Below, one piece after another: positions 1 through 6,327 of a DNA stretch of 62,706 nucleotides (positions are counted from its first letter, which is position 1; the number at the start of each line of letters is the position of its first letter). The stretch is from NCBI GenBank assembly GCA_017525235.1, contig JAFXTC010000013.1:1-62706 (forward strand), given 5' to 3'. Source of the stretch: Bacteroidaceae bacterium. Lineage in GTDB: Bacteria > Bacteroidota > Bacteroidia > Bacteroidales > Bacteroidaceae. Position numbers and translations under genes: made by a program. Under the pieces are notes generated by a model. It ran no database searches and was not told the origin of the DNA. It worked only from the letters and a program-made list of their open reading frames with translations.

Positions 1-127
1 CTTCATCCGTCAACTTTCCGCAGAGTTTAGGAATGATAGTCAACAAAAAAAAGTTTTAACGTTTAACAGAGTCTACTAATTTCAGGGGTAAGCAATAAGG
101 TAGTCAACCTAAATCAGGAAACTACAG

Positions 128-300
128 TGAAATGTTAAAAAATGCCACGTGTCGCGTTTTCTGTTGTTAAAAGGAGAAGAAAAATCAACTTGGAAAATTT
201 CTTGTTTAAGTTACTTTTTGACCGTAGTTAACTTAGAAAACGATTACAAGTTACACAAAAGAGTTTGGAAAATGACAATTTTATTCGTGCATTCATTCGT
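128..300. repeat. Repeat block A (one 22-bp unit)
   Basis: This block begins with the leader GAAATGTTAAAAAATG, has one 22-bp unit at 144-165 that starts GCCACGTGTCGCG and ends TTTTCTGTT, and then a tail rich in AAAAGGAGAAGAAAAATC. The same leader and tail occur at 694-935 with four 22-bp units between them. The single unit here equals the first half of unit 1 plus the last part of unit 4 of that copy, as expected from contraction of a tandem array. No gene is visible on either strand between 1 and 310. Confidence 0.75.
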
Positions 301-310
301 CGCTATGTAA

Positions 311-336
311 AATAAAAAAGAGCCACCTTGTGACCC
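311..336 (-). terminator. Rho-independent terminator of a short leftward transcript
   Basis: On the minus strand GGGTCAC (330-336), a three-base loop and GTGGCTC (320-326) form a seven-pair stem with G-U pairs. It is followed by TTTTTT at 319-313. The only visible transcription entering it comes from the promoter at 422-454. Confidence 0.7.
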
Positions 337-417
337 TTTTTTTTTAAAATGGAGTAGTGTCGATCAAGTCTTGCTCCCACGCGGAAACTTACCGGATAGC
401 CAAAACATACGTTTTGA
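313..417 (-). ncRNA. Candidate small RNA or orphan leader, about 100 nt
   Basis: A strong promoter (422-454) and a terminator (311-336) bracket about 100 nt with no ORF. Near the 5' end CAAAAC-GTAT-GTTTTG can form a six-pair hairpin. This is either a free-standing small RNA or an attenuator-like leader whose gene was lost, since nothing coding lies to the left within the window. I do not recognise the RNA family. The start point is inferred from promoter spacing and the end from the terminator. Confidence 0.45.
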
Positions 418-421
418 CATT

Positions 422-454
422 GCAAAGGTAAATGATTTTATTATAACTTCCAAA
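422..454 (-). promoter_or_regulatory. Bacteroidota-type promoter of the short RNA
   Basis: The minus strand has TTTG at 451-454, a 20-base spacer, and TACCTTTGC at 422-430. This is a near-ideal match to the Bacteroidota -33/-7 pattern. It reads leftward into the 313-417 transcript. Confidence 0.7.
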
Positions 455-580
455 TTATAGAGCGGCAAAATTAAAAACACACCATTTTTTCCGTAATTCC
501 TTTGCTCCGTAATTCCATGATTCCAGATAATCGTGAACCCTTAATCCTGAACTATAATTGCTATTATCAGTGACCCGTCG

Positions 581-631
581 GGTTAGGTGTTAGGTTAGGT
601 GTTAGGTTAGGTGTTTTAGTAACACCTAACC
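581..631. repeat. Three 12-bp tandem units ending in a perfect stem-loop
   Basis: GGTTAGGTGTTA occurs at 581-592 and 593-604, and GGTTAGGTGTTT at 605-616. The last unit pairs with AACACCTAACC at 621-631 across a five-base loop, giving an 11-bp perfect stem. Degenerate copies follow at 671-691. The stretch is non-coding. Confidence 0.8.
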
Positions 632-693
632 CACAGCAACGCTGACAACCATCGATGTTCTGAAGCTACCGGGTTAGGAGGTTAGGTGTTTTT

Positions 694-935
694 GTGAAAT
701 GTTAAAAATGCCACGTGTCGCGTTGGCCATTGCGACACGTCAACTTTGCCGATGCGACACGTCGCGTTGGCCGATGCCACGCGTGACGTTTTCTGTTGTT
801 AAAAGGAGAAGAAAAATCAACCTGGAAAATTTCTTATTTAACTTACTTTTTGAACGTAATTAACTTAAAAAATAATCACAAATAAGCTTCAAAAAGTTTG
901 GAGGCAGAATTGACTTTCGGTCGTACATATTACAG
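694..935. repeat. Repeat block B (four tandem 22-bp units)
   Basis: The leader GTGAAATGTTAAAAAT is followed by four degenerate 22-bp units at 710-731, 732-753, 754-775 and 776-797, and then by the same A-rich tail as block A. The units share a CACGTGTC or GACACGTC core, so adjacent units are partly inverted repeats of each other (GTGTCGC with GCGACAC). Block B is a diverged duplicate of block A at 128-300. The region between the blocks and up to 929 has no supported gene. Confidence 0.75.
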
Positions 936-1082
936 CGATTCGAAATACTTGTCAATGTCTTCGTGAGTTTTCAGGGAAACGCCTTTTCCCTCCTTATATT
1001 CCTTCCTGGCTTTTTCTATCTTAGCAGCCATAGCAGGGGTAATTGTCAGGTCGTCATCTTCAATAGGGATGATGGCATACAT
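930..1082 (-). CDS. Small antitoxin-like protein (50 aa)
   Basis: This is a 50-residue, very charged protein starting MYAIIPIEDDD and containing the helix-like stretch PAMAAKIEKARKEYKEGKG. It resembles the small antitoxin-type proteins common in Bacteroidales mobile regions, but no named family can be assigned. The frame stays open up to an ATG at 1115. The ATG at 1082 is preferred because AGGGGGAG lies 8-9 bases upstream and the extra N-terminal residues are just the methylase relic read in another frame. No toxin partner is seen next to it. It may be the surviving half of a lost pair, or unrelated. Confidence 0.4.
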   Translation of the reverse strand: MYAIIPIEDDDLTITPAMAAKIEKARKEYKEGKGVSLKTHEDIDKYFESL

Positions 1083-1086
1083 CTTC

Positions 1087-1200
1087 TTACTCCCCCTGTT
1101 GATGAACACATGCATTCATCTCCTTTTGAATATCAGGATACTGCGTATAGAACTCATCATTCTTTGCAATCTTTGCATTAGCCAAATTGGTATTAGCCAT
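1087..1200 (-). pseudogene. N-terminal relic of an EcoRI-type adenine-specific methyltransferase
   Basis: The minus strand from the ATG at 1200 encodes 37 residues before a stop: MANTNLANAKIAKNDEFYTQ followed by YPDIQKEMNA. The AK..KNDEFYTQ..DI.KE pattern is the characteristic N-terminus of the EcoRI-type adenine methyltransferase family, whose members are normally about 300 aa or longer and modify DNA at adenine. Everything after the N-terminus, including any catalytic motif, is missing, so it cannot be active. The deletion joins it directly to the small antitoxin-like ORF. The fragment is strong evidence that a restriction-modification or phage-type locus once stood here. Confidence 0.65.
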
Positions 1201-1205
1201 CTTTA

Positions 1206-1247
1206 CGATTGATAGTTTCAGTTAATATTGGCATCAACTATCAATCG
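1206..1247. promoter_or_regulatory. Perfect 12-bp inverted repeat upstream of the methylase relic
   Basis: CGATTGATAGTT (1206-1217) and AACTATCAATCG (1236-1247) are perfect inverted copies separated by 18 bases. They lie just upstream of the relic start codon at 1200. The position suits an operator or a leader hairpin of the former gene; a mobile-element end is an alternative. Confidence 0.45.
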
Positions 1248-1250
1248 CCG

Positions 1251-1270
1251 ACGCACAAAGAAAAAAGGAG
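1251..1270. repeat. 20-bp direct repeat, left copy
   Basis: ACGCACAAAGAAAAAAGGAG is identical to 5503-5522. Both copies are followed within about 15 bases by AACGAAAACC-type simple repeats (here 1281-1318). The two copies bracket the 4.2-kb block of accessory genes. Confidence 0.7.
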
Positions 1271-1380
1271 GATTATTTCAACGAAAACCAAAACGAAAAC
1301 GATAACGAAAACCAAAACCTATTAAAGGTTCAAAGGTTCAAAATTCAAGGGTTTAAGAAGGAAGATGTTAGATATAACAT

Positions 1381-1412
1381 AAAAAGCCTTTCAACGGGGA
1401 GGCTGAAAGGCT
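1381..1412 (-). terminator. Terminator-like hairpin downstream of the MORN operon
   Basis: AGCCTTTCA (1385-1393) pairs with TGAAAGGCT (1404-1412). On the minus strand the stem is followed by TTTTT. It lies 310 bases past the end of the 1725-2885 gene, and the stretch between holds no convincing ORF. Confidence 0.5.
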
Positions 1413-1724
1413 GATATCTTATGAGGCTCTGCTTCAATTTCACTTACATCTTTGTTTGTCAGTCGGTTAATAAACTCTATTCGTAGTCAGAGACCAACAT
1501 CTGACCAACTTTGTTTAAGCACAGAAAAAGTCTGTTGCTTTCTCATTATAATTACTTTTGCTTTGTTTTTCTCATATTTTTGTTTTCTTTTAATTAGTAC
1601 TTCTGTTTTTCAATCATCTTGTATGCAGTATCTCTAAATAGAACTATAGGAAACGCATACATATTTCGTGAATGATTATGGGTCTTGAAGGGTGTTAATT
1701 AGAGGTTTTGCATTTATGCAGAAC

Positions 1725-2885
1725 TCATATAATCTCTAAACCCAGTTTCTCAACAAGAGATTTAATCGTAGGGTTCTCCTGTAAAATATCTTCCTTCATT
1801 TGGATTGTTTGAACAGGGATTGTATTTACCAACTGCTGAAATTCATTTGGCAAACATTCTGTAATGGTCTGAAGAAATAAATACCACAACTCCTTTTCTT
1901 CTTCAGATGAATAGGCATTCCCCAAATATTGCAGTTCCTCACTTCCCAAGAACTTTATTCTAACCATATTGTCCCATTCTTCAAAAGCAATCAGTTCATC
2001 AACCAATCCGAGTTCTCCCATGCACCAGAGGATGCCAGTTACAAAATCGAAATGCTTGGTGGAAACATTTCTTTCTTCTATCTGACGTTCAAAATTATAT
2101 GACCTGTTGAACAGATATTTGGGTGGGGCGTCATGTGTATTGATAATATTGATAAATACTGCCATCTGATTAAATAATGTGTGTGTGGCTTCCCCTTCTT
2201 CTATTTTACTTTTTGATTTCGCTAAGATGTAGAGATATTCCACTTCGGGGCTACCATAAAATACAGGTGCTTCTTTTAGCCTCTTCTTATCTATCTGAAA
2301 TTTCGGGTGATGTATCAACTTAATACAAAGATTAGTGTAGTTGTCACATGTATCTAATGCAGAGAGGTTATCGTACACATATGCCATAGGGAAATGCTTG
2401 GTAATCACAGCACCACATTCCTTTTCGTGATATTGCTCCCACAAGGCTTTCACATCGTCAAAGAAATAGTTGTCCCAGTTTTTTCTCAATTGATTGAGCC
2501 CCCAAACCCTATCTTGCTTTGAGGCATTGAGCAAGGCTTTGAGTATTTTACGCTGCATTTGAAAAGATTGCGTATTAAATCTATTGCGTAGTTTTACCCT
2601 TGCTTCTGCAACCTTGCCACTCTGTTTGTCAGTAAAGGCTTTCAAAAGGGCAGGAATGCTTTCATTCCTATGTGGCTGTATCTTTCCTAATACTTTAATT
2701 GCCTCCTCATAAAGTCCCTTGCCTACACTCCATTGGGAAGAACCACGCTTCAACTTCTTTTGCAGTATAAGCAATTCTTCCTTATTAAGGGTATGCACCA
2801 AAGCCTTCAAGACAGACCTTTCTACAAGACATTTCTCGTATTTTGGCAATTGGTAGTGCGAAAGGATATAGTCTAATGCCTTCAT
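1725..2885 (-). CDS. Unknown 386-aa protein, partner of the MORN-repeat gene
   Basis: I do not recognise this family. The 386-residue product is intracellular by appearance, with no signal peptide or membrane segment. It is rich in Leu, Lys and Glu in amphipathic helices, notably LNKEELLILQKKLKRGSS near the N-terminus and several later helix pairs, which suggests a helical-repeat scaffold. No catalytic motif stands out. It starts 21 bases after the stop of the MORN-repeat gene on the same strand, so the two are probably co-transcribed and act together. A terminator-like hairpin follows at 1381-1412. Its A+T-rich coding and its place among mobile-element relics suggest horizontal acquisition. 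Confidence 0.75.
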   Translation of the reverse strand: MKALDYILSHYQLPKYEKCLVERSVLKALVHTLNKEELLILQKKLKRGSSQWSVGKGLYEEAIKVLGKIQPHRNESIPALLKAFTDKQSGKVAEARVKLRNRFNTQSFQMQRKILKALLNASKQDRVWGLNQLRKNWDNYFFDDVKALWEQYHEKECGAVITKHFPMAYVYDNLSALDTCDNYTNLCIKLIHHPKFQIDKKRLKEAPVFYGSPEVEYLYILAKSKSKIEEGEATHTLFNQMAVFINIINTHDAPPKYLFNRSYNFERQIEERNVSTKHFDFVTGILWCMGELGLVDELIAFEEWDNMVRIKFLGSEELQYLGNAYSSEEEKELWYLFLQTITECLPNEFQQLVNTIPVQTIQMKEDILQENPTIKSLVEKLGLEII

Positions 2886-2906
2886 GTTTAAGTGTGTCTA
2901 AAATGG

Positions 2907-3656
2907 TTAATAAAAAACCATCAATCCTTCTTCATAATAGTCTGATGGATTTTGATAATCTTGAAGATTGTTTTCTTTAACTAAATTTGAATTTTCCCAC
3001 CATCCGAACTGAAATGTTTTTGTTTTATTATATACTAACATTTGACCTGTCATCTCTGTATCATCGAACTCTCCAACAATTACTCGTCCATCTTTTAGGA
3101 ACTTAAAACCTACAGATGGTAGTATATTCTCTCTGCCAGAAATACGATTCAAATGTTTTGAATTTGGAAAACCAAACCGAATAAAGCCCAAATCTTCCGT
3201 ACTGACTTGAATTAAATGGGCTTCTTTTGCTAATCTTAACCGTTGAGTAATGATTGCACGGCACCACAGTACATTTTTTGATTCATCTTGGATAAGTTTA
3301 TTATTCTCCCACCACCCAAATTGAAATCGGTTGTTATAGAACTTTATTGCCCAACCATACAATCTGCCATCATCAAATGAACCAATAGTAAATCCTGTTT
3401 GCTCATTCAAATAACCTATACCATTAGGTAAATTATCAAAATATCCCCAATGAAAATGTCCATTTGGAAAAACATATTTACCCAGCCCCAATGGCCTACC
3501 ATAATCAAATGAGCCTTTGTAACTTGAACCATCAGGATAGTATGCTTGTCCTTGTCCCTTTAATTCAATAAAAGGACCATTCTGACTACATTGGCCAGAA
3601 TATTTTCCTCCATTTGGTAAATTGTAATTTTCAATGTAATTTAATGCTTGTTCCAT
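2907..3656 (-). CDS. MORN-repeat protein (249 aa)
   Basis: The protein contains repeated Gly/Tyr-rich MORN-type units such as GQGQAYYPDGSSYKGSFDYG and GLGKYVFPNGHFHWGYFDN, then degenerate FGWWEN units in the middle and at the end. MORN repeats form beta-hairpin ladders that usually bind proteins or lipids; no enzymatic domain is visible. The open frame extends upstream to an ATG at 3746, but the added residues have low complexity and no MORN pattern, so the ATG at 3656 (MEQALNYIEN) is preferred. A -7 box TATCTTTGC lies on the minus strand at 3919-3927. The gene leads into the unknown 386-aa gene with a 21-base gap, suggesting a two-gene unit of unknown role. Confidence 0.75.
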   Translation of the reverse strand: MEQALNYIENYNLPNGGKYSGQCSQNGPFIELKGQGQAYYPDGSSYKGSFDYGRPLGLGKYVFPNGHFHWGYFDNLPNGIGYLNEQTGFTIGSFDDGRLYGWAIKFYNNRFQFGWWENNKLIQDESKNVLWCRAIITQRLRLAKEAHLIQVSTEDLGFIRFGFPNSKHLNRISGRENILPSVGFKFLKDGRVIVGEFDDTEMTGQMLVYNKTKTFQFGWWENSNLVKENNLQDYQNPSDYYEEGLMVFY

Positions 3657-3918
3657 TTTTCTTTGTTTTGCTACACACAAAAAGAAAAGGTGCAAACAAT
3701 CCTGTATCTGCACATTCGGAGGTATCGCCAAACACCTTTGCCACACAAATAAGGAAAGCCTGCACCCGTAGGCACAAGCATTTCACTAACTTGCTATTGT
3801 GGCTCATTCATCTAATTGGCGATTTTCCGAATGTCACATGCAAGAAGTAAAACACTTCTTCTGATGATATGTCTTGTTAAACTATTACGTCATTTTACAC
3901 ATTTTTGAAATTCATGCT

Positions 3919-3927
3919 GCAAAGATA
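3919..3927 (-). promoter_or_regulatory. -7 box upstream of the MORN operon
   Basis: The minus strand reads TATCTTTGC. No TTTG is found at the right spacing, so the -33 part is weak. The rest of 3657-4046 holds no supported gene. Confidence 0.4.
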
Positions 3928-4046
3928 CTCAATTTCTGCGACAATCATTCCATCTTGCTTCAAATTCAGTAGGTTTAACGCAAACTTTTCATCAAAAGAC
4001 AGACTTTCCATTTAATTTGTTGGTCATGAAGGGGTTAATAATGGTG

Positions 4047-4319
4047 TTATACTATAGGCAAAGGTACTTCTTCAAGTAAACCACTTTCCACTATTCTCTT
4101 GCAAAGTTCGTGGGAGGATTTGTTCCTAAGGTCATAACTATAGGTGTTACTTGCTACCATTCTAATAATGACAACAATTGTTCTCATCAAGGTCTGCTGT
4201 ATAGTGCGGTGATAACACTTTGTACTTTCTGCAAACCTTTTGCAATCCCATCCATAATCATTTAGGGCTGTTGCCAATTCTTGTGCTATCTTGTATTCTT
4301 TACTTTTCTGTAATTCCAT
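4047..4319 (-). CDS. Small conserved mobile-region protein of unknown function (90 aa)
   Basis: This 90-residue protein begins MELQKSKEYKIAQELATALN and carries YHRTIQQTLMR in its middle and a SGLLEEVPLPIV tail. It has no signal peptide or membrane segment. The HRTIQQ stretch inside predicted helices looks like a small DNA- or protein-binding helical domain, but I cannot name a family. It overlaps the end of the integrase relic (4286-4420), consistent with a small gene carried by the same element. Function is unknown. Confidence 0.5.
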   Translation of the reverse strand: MELQKSKEYKIAQELATALNDYGWDCKRFAESTKCYHRTIQQTLMRTIVVIIRMVASNTYSYDLRNKSSHELCKRIVESGLLEEVPLPIV

Positions 4320-4420
4320 ATTTTTACGTTGAATGATTGGGTGGAAAAACTTATTTTCACATTGTATGTGCCATCAACACGCAAGTCTTTCTTTAATACT
4401 TCTGCTTTGATTGTTAGCAT
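4286..4420 (-). pseudogene. N-terminal relic of a tyrosine-type integrase
   Basis: From the ATG at 4420 the minus strand encodes MLTIKAEVLKKDLRVDGTYN followed by VKI. This is the typical first strand pair of the N-terminal arm-binding domain of Bacteroidota phage-integrase-family proteins. After about 25 residues the sequence loses all resemblance and stops at 44 aa, whereas intact integrases are about 380-420 aa. The core-binding and catalytic domains with the R-H-R-Y residues are absent. It begins 120 bases from the tRNA-Arg 3' fragment, which is where an integrase gene of a tRNA-targeting element is expected. It is dead. Confidence 0.6.
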
Positions 4421-4502
4421 GTTAGTTCTTGTTTCTTTTGACCAACAATAGACCAACAAATCAAGGATAAGGTGATATTTAGTGACCCCACGAAAACAAA
4501 AA

Positions 4503-4531
4503 AGCACCTACAAAAACTTTGTAAGTGCTTG
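4503..4531 (-). terminator. Terminator after the tRNA-Arg fragment
   Basis: On the minus strand AAGCACTTAC and GTAGGTGCTT form a ten-pair stem (one G-U), followed by TTTTTG. It would terminate transcription coming from the tRNA fragment at 4541-4583. Confidence 0.6.
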
Positions 4532-4540
4532 ATTTTCAAT

Positions 4541-4583
4541 GTGGACCAGGTAGGGCTTGAACCTACGACCTCCAGATTAGGAC
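4541..4583 (-). tRNA. 3' fragment of tRNA-Arg (CCT), likely an attachment-site remnant
   Basis: The minus strand carries TCCTAATCTGG (anticodon CCT in its loop, plus the 3' anticodon strand), the variable region AGGTC, a complete T arm (GTAGG-TTCAAGC-CCTAC) and the acceptor 3' strand CTGGTCC with discriminator A. The 5' half cannot be found: upstream there is only the end of the 4596-5369 gene. A 3' tRNA fragment of this kind is what integrative elements leave when they recombine at a tRNA 3' end. It is partial and non-functional as a tRNA. It sits between an integrase relic and a phage/ICE-type gene. Confidence 0.65.
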
Positions 4584-4595
4584 TCTACGGTCCGT

Positions 4596-5369
4596 TCAAT
4601 TAACAAATTTCACGATACAATCAATACAGATTGGGGTTTCCGTCACCACATCGATAAACACGTTGGCGGGATGCATATCTTCGAGGGCCAAATGATCAGA
4701 GATATAGTTTACACCTTGACCATTCCAGTTATCATGAAATCCTTTTGCTTCTACCATTTTGTCTATCTCCTCCTTAGTTGCCAATCGTAAACAGTTTACA
4801 TAGGGTTGGGTAAGCACAATACGTAAGAGCCCATCACAATCGCGAGTAAAACCAATAACCTTCATCGCTGTTTCAGGGAACAGATAATTATGGAGGACGA
4901 TAGCATCAAGAGCTTTCTGGGTTGTGGAGTAAATTGATGCGCGCTCTTTCACAACGGATGTGGCACCATCTTTATAATAAACCATTGCTTCGGCTCCTTG
5001 GGCAATCATTGGGCCAAAACCTTCTGTAATAACGCTGTCAGAAGATTCTACCCATAACCGAGCCGCCTTTGCCCATTCTTCAATGAGTCTTTCCTGATGC
5101 TCGTCTATTTCCCAATTTGCTGGGCTTCTTTGGCGGCCTTCAGCATTGCAACTTGCTGTAATGCTTCCTGTAGCGTAGCATGCGATGATGGACGCCCCAA
5201 TGAGAGGCGAACCTCCTTTGCAGAGTCCAGCATGCTCTTGTTGATTAAATCTAGGAAAGTCTGTGAATCCATTTTCTATATCGCTTATATATTCGTCTAT
5301 GAGTTGTAGTGTTGAATCTTTGAAACCATCTGCATCTATTGCTTCATATATATCATTGATACTTCTCAT
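4596..5369 (-). CDS. Mobile-element protein with a polyvalent-protein-type kinase domain
   Basis: The product is about 257 aa. Its C-terminal half, from IAQGAEAMVYYKDGATSVVK to LEDMHPANVFIDV and CIDCIVKF, has the layout of the serine/threonine/tyrosine-kinase-like domain found in large polyvalent proteins of phages and conjugative elements: a Lys after the VV strand, HNYLFPET, the DMHPAN catalytic-loop-like motif and a late ID. The N-terminal part (KGGSPLIGASIIACYATG) is less clear. The frame opens at 5438, but a promoter-like TATTTTTGC (5395-5403) falls inside those first codons, so the ATG at 5369 is preferred. Here the domain stands alone rather than in a giant protein, so it is either a stand-alone version or the tail of a deleted gene. 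Confidence 0.6.
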   Translation of the reverse strand: MRSINDIYEAIDADGFKDSTLQLIDEYISDIENGFTDFPRFNQQEHAGLCKGGSPLIGASIIACYATGSITASCNAEGRQRSPANWEIDEHQERLIEEWAKAARLWVESSDSVITEGFGPMIAQGAEAMVYYKDGATSVVKERASIYSTTQKALDAIVLHNYLFPETAMKVIGFTRDCDGLLRIVLTQPYVNCLRLATKEEIDKMVEAKGFHDNWNGQGVNYISDHLALEDMHPANVFIDVVTETPICIDCIVKFVN

Positions 5370-5394
5370 TCTGTCCTCATTCTCGATTTCCTTT

Positions 5395-5403
5395 GCAAAA
5401 ATA
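5395..5403 (-). promoter_or_regulatory. -7 box for the polyvalent-kinase-like gene
   Basis: The minus strand reads TATTTTTGC, 26 bases before the preferred ATG at 5369. It argues against the longer ORF start at 5438. Confidence 0.45.
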
Positions 5404-5480
5404 CGATTAAGTGAACACAATACAAAATAAATCAGCATTTATTTTATTGTTGAGCGCGAATATTTTAGAGATGTAAGTCT

Positions 5481-5511
5481 CAAAACTAACGATTATTCCA
5501 ATACGCACAAA
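5481..5511 (-). promoter_or_regulatory. Alternative distal promoter, overlaps the 20-bp direct repeat
   Basis: The minus strand has TTTG (5508-5511), a 19-base spacer and TAGTTTTG (5481-5488). The -33 box lies inside the 20-bp repeat that also occurs at 1251-1270, so the repeat may mark a shared promoter region. Confidence 0.5.
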
Positions 5512-5522
5512 GAAAAAAGGAG
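5503..5522. repeat. 20-bp direct repeat, right copy
   Basis: This is identical to 1251-1270 and is followed by A-rich simple repeats of GAAAACC and AACGAAAACG words at 5528-5602. It contains the -33 box of the distal promoter above. Confidence 0.7.
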
Positions 5523-5523
5523 T

Positions 5524-5602
5524 TTTTTCTTACGAAAAAGAAAACCAAAATCGGTTAGCGGTTAGCGAATTATAACGAAAACGATAACCAAAACGAAAAA
5601 GA
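5524..5602. repeat. AACGAAAACC-type and GGTTAGC simple repeats
   Basis: Short words (GAAAACC, AACGAAAACG, GGTTAGC) recur imperfectly. Related arrays are at 1281-1318 and, in reverse complement, 54462-54495. The stretch is non-coding. Confidence 0.6.
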
Positions 5603-5626
5603 CTTTAGGCGTTAGTCTTTAAGAAA

Positions 5627-5656
5627 ACAAAAAAGGGGACGTGCCCCTTTTTTTAT
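5627..5656 (-). terminator. Terminator of the DUF4890-type gene
   Basis: AAAAAAGGGG and CCCCTTTTTT pair around a five-base loop. The U-rich arm follows the stem in either direction, but the only gene reading into it is the minus-strand gene ending at 5681. Confidence 0.7.
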
Positions 5657-5680
5657 ACCTATAGAATGAATGTTCGCTCA

Positions 5681-6256
5681 TTAGAAGCCTGGGCCTCCGA
5701 AGCCACCACCAGGACCGCCGAAGCCGCCTCCGAAGCCGCCACGACCGCCTCCAAAGCCACCCTGACCGCGCTGACCGTCACCTTGACCACGCTGGCCATT
5801 ACCCTGTCCGCGTTGACCATTGCGCTGAGGTGTCAAGACTTTGAGTACCTGCTGGGGAGTCAGGACCTTGGCAAACTCTGCCTGATACTTCTTCTGGATT
5901 TCCAAACGCTTCTGCATGGTAGCAATCTGCTCTTCCTGGCGTGTGAACTGCTCCTGAATCTTGGCATTTGCCTCTTCGTCGGTAAGTTCTTTCTTCTCAT
6001 CAGCCTCGTTAGGACGCTGACGCATACCACCCTGATTGGTCTGGAACATCTCGTTCTGATATGCCTTATAAGTAGTCATGAACGACTCCTTGGCATCACC
6101 CTTAAGATCAAAATCCTTAGCTGTACGTTCAGCAACACGCTGAATCATCTCTGCACGCTGCTGTGCGCGCTCTTCTTCGCTACGCTGTCCCTGCTGTGCA
6201 CAAACATTTCCCACAAAAAGGAAAGTGATAGCGGAAACGATAAATAACTTTTTCAT
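5681..6256 (-). CDS. DUF4890/Spy-like periplasmic protein with Gly-rich tail
   Basis: The protein is 191 aa. A signal peptide (MKKLFIVSAITFLFVGNVCA) precedes a helical region rich in Glu, Gln, Arg and Lys (residues about 22-140), with LTDEEANAKIQEQF and LTPQQVLKVL resembling the LTPEQ motifs of Spy/CpxP-like and DUF4890 proteins. Those are periplasmic chaperone- or stress-related in other bacteria. The last 45 residues are GQRGQGNGQRGQGDGQ repeats and then almost pure Gly/Phe/Pro, an expansion absent from typical family members. The terminator at 5627-5656 follows. It lies 71 bases after the DUF5715 gene on the same strand and may be co-transcribed with it. Confidence 0.8.
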   Translation of the reverse strand: MKKLFIVSAITFLFVGNVCAQQGQRSEEERAQQRAEMIQRVAERTAKDFDLKGDAKESFMTTYKAYQNEMFQTNQGGMRQRPNEADEKKELTDEEANAKIQEQFTRQEEQIATMQKRLEIQKKYQAEFAKVLTPQQVLKVLTPQRNGQRGQGNGQRGQGDGQRGQGGFGGGRGGFGGGFGGPGGGFGGPGF

Positions 6257-6327
6257 CTTGTTTAATGTTTAAAACCTGTTATGTTTTTTGTCTCACTACT
6301 CCTTTGACTGCCCAAGCAGAAAAAGGT

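Noticed and set aside
1452-1637. 61-aa plus-strand ORF
   Set aside because: Low-complexity hydrophobic sequence in an A+T-rich gap, with no ribosome-binding site, promoter or family resemblance.
4541-4617. Complete tRNA-Arg (CCT) gene
   Set aside because: The T arm and acceptor 3' strand are present, but the D arm and acceptor 5' strand cannot be found upstream; it is only a 3' fragment.
5666-6247. 193-aa plus-strand ORF rich in Ala and Thr
   Set aside because: It is the antisense of the Gly-rich repeats of the DUF4890-type gene; its composition is explained by that.
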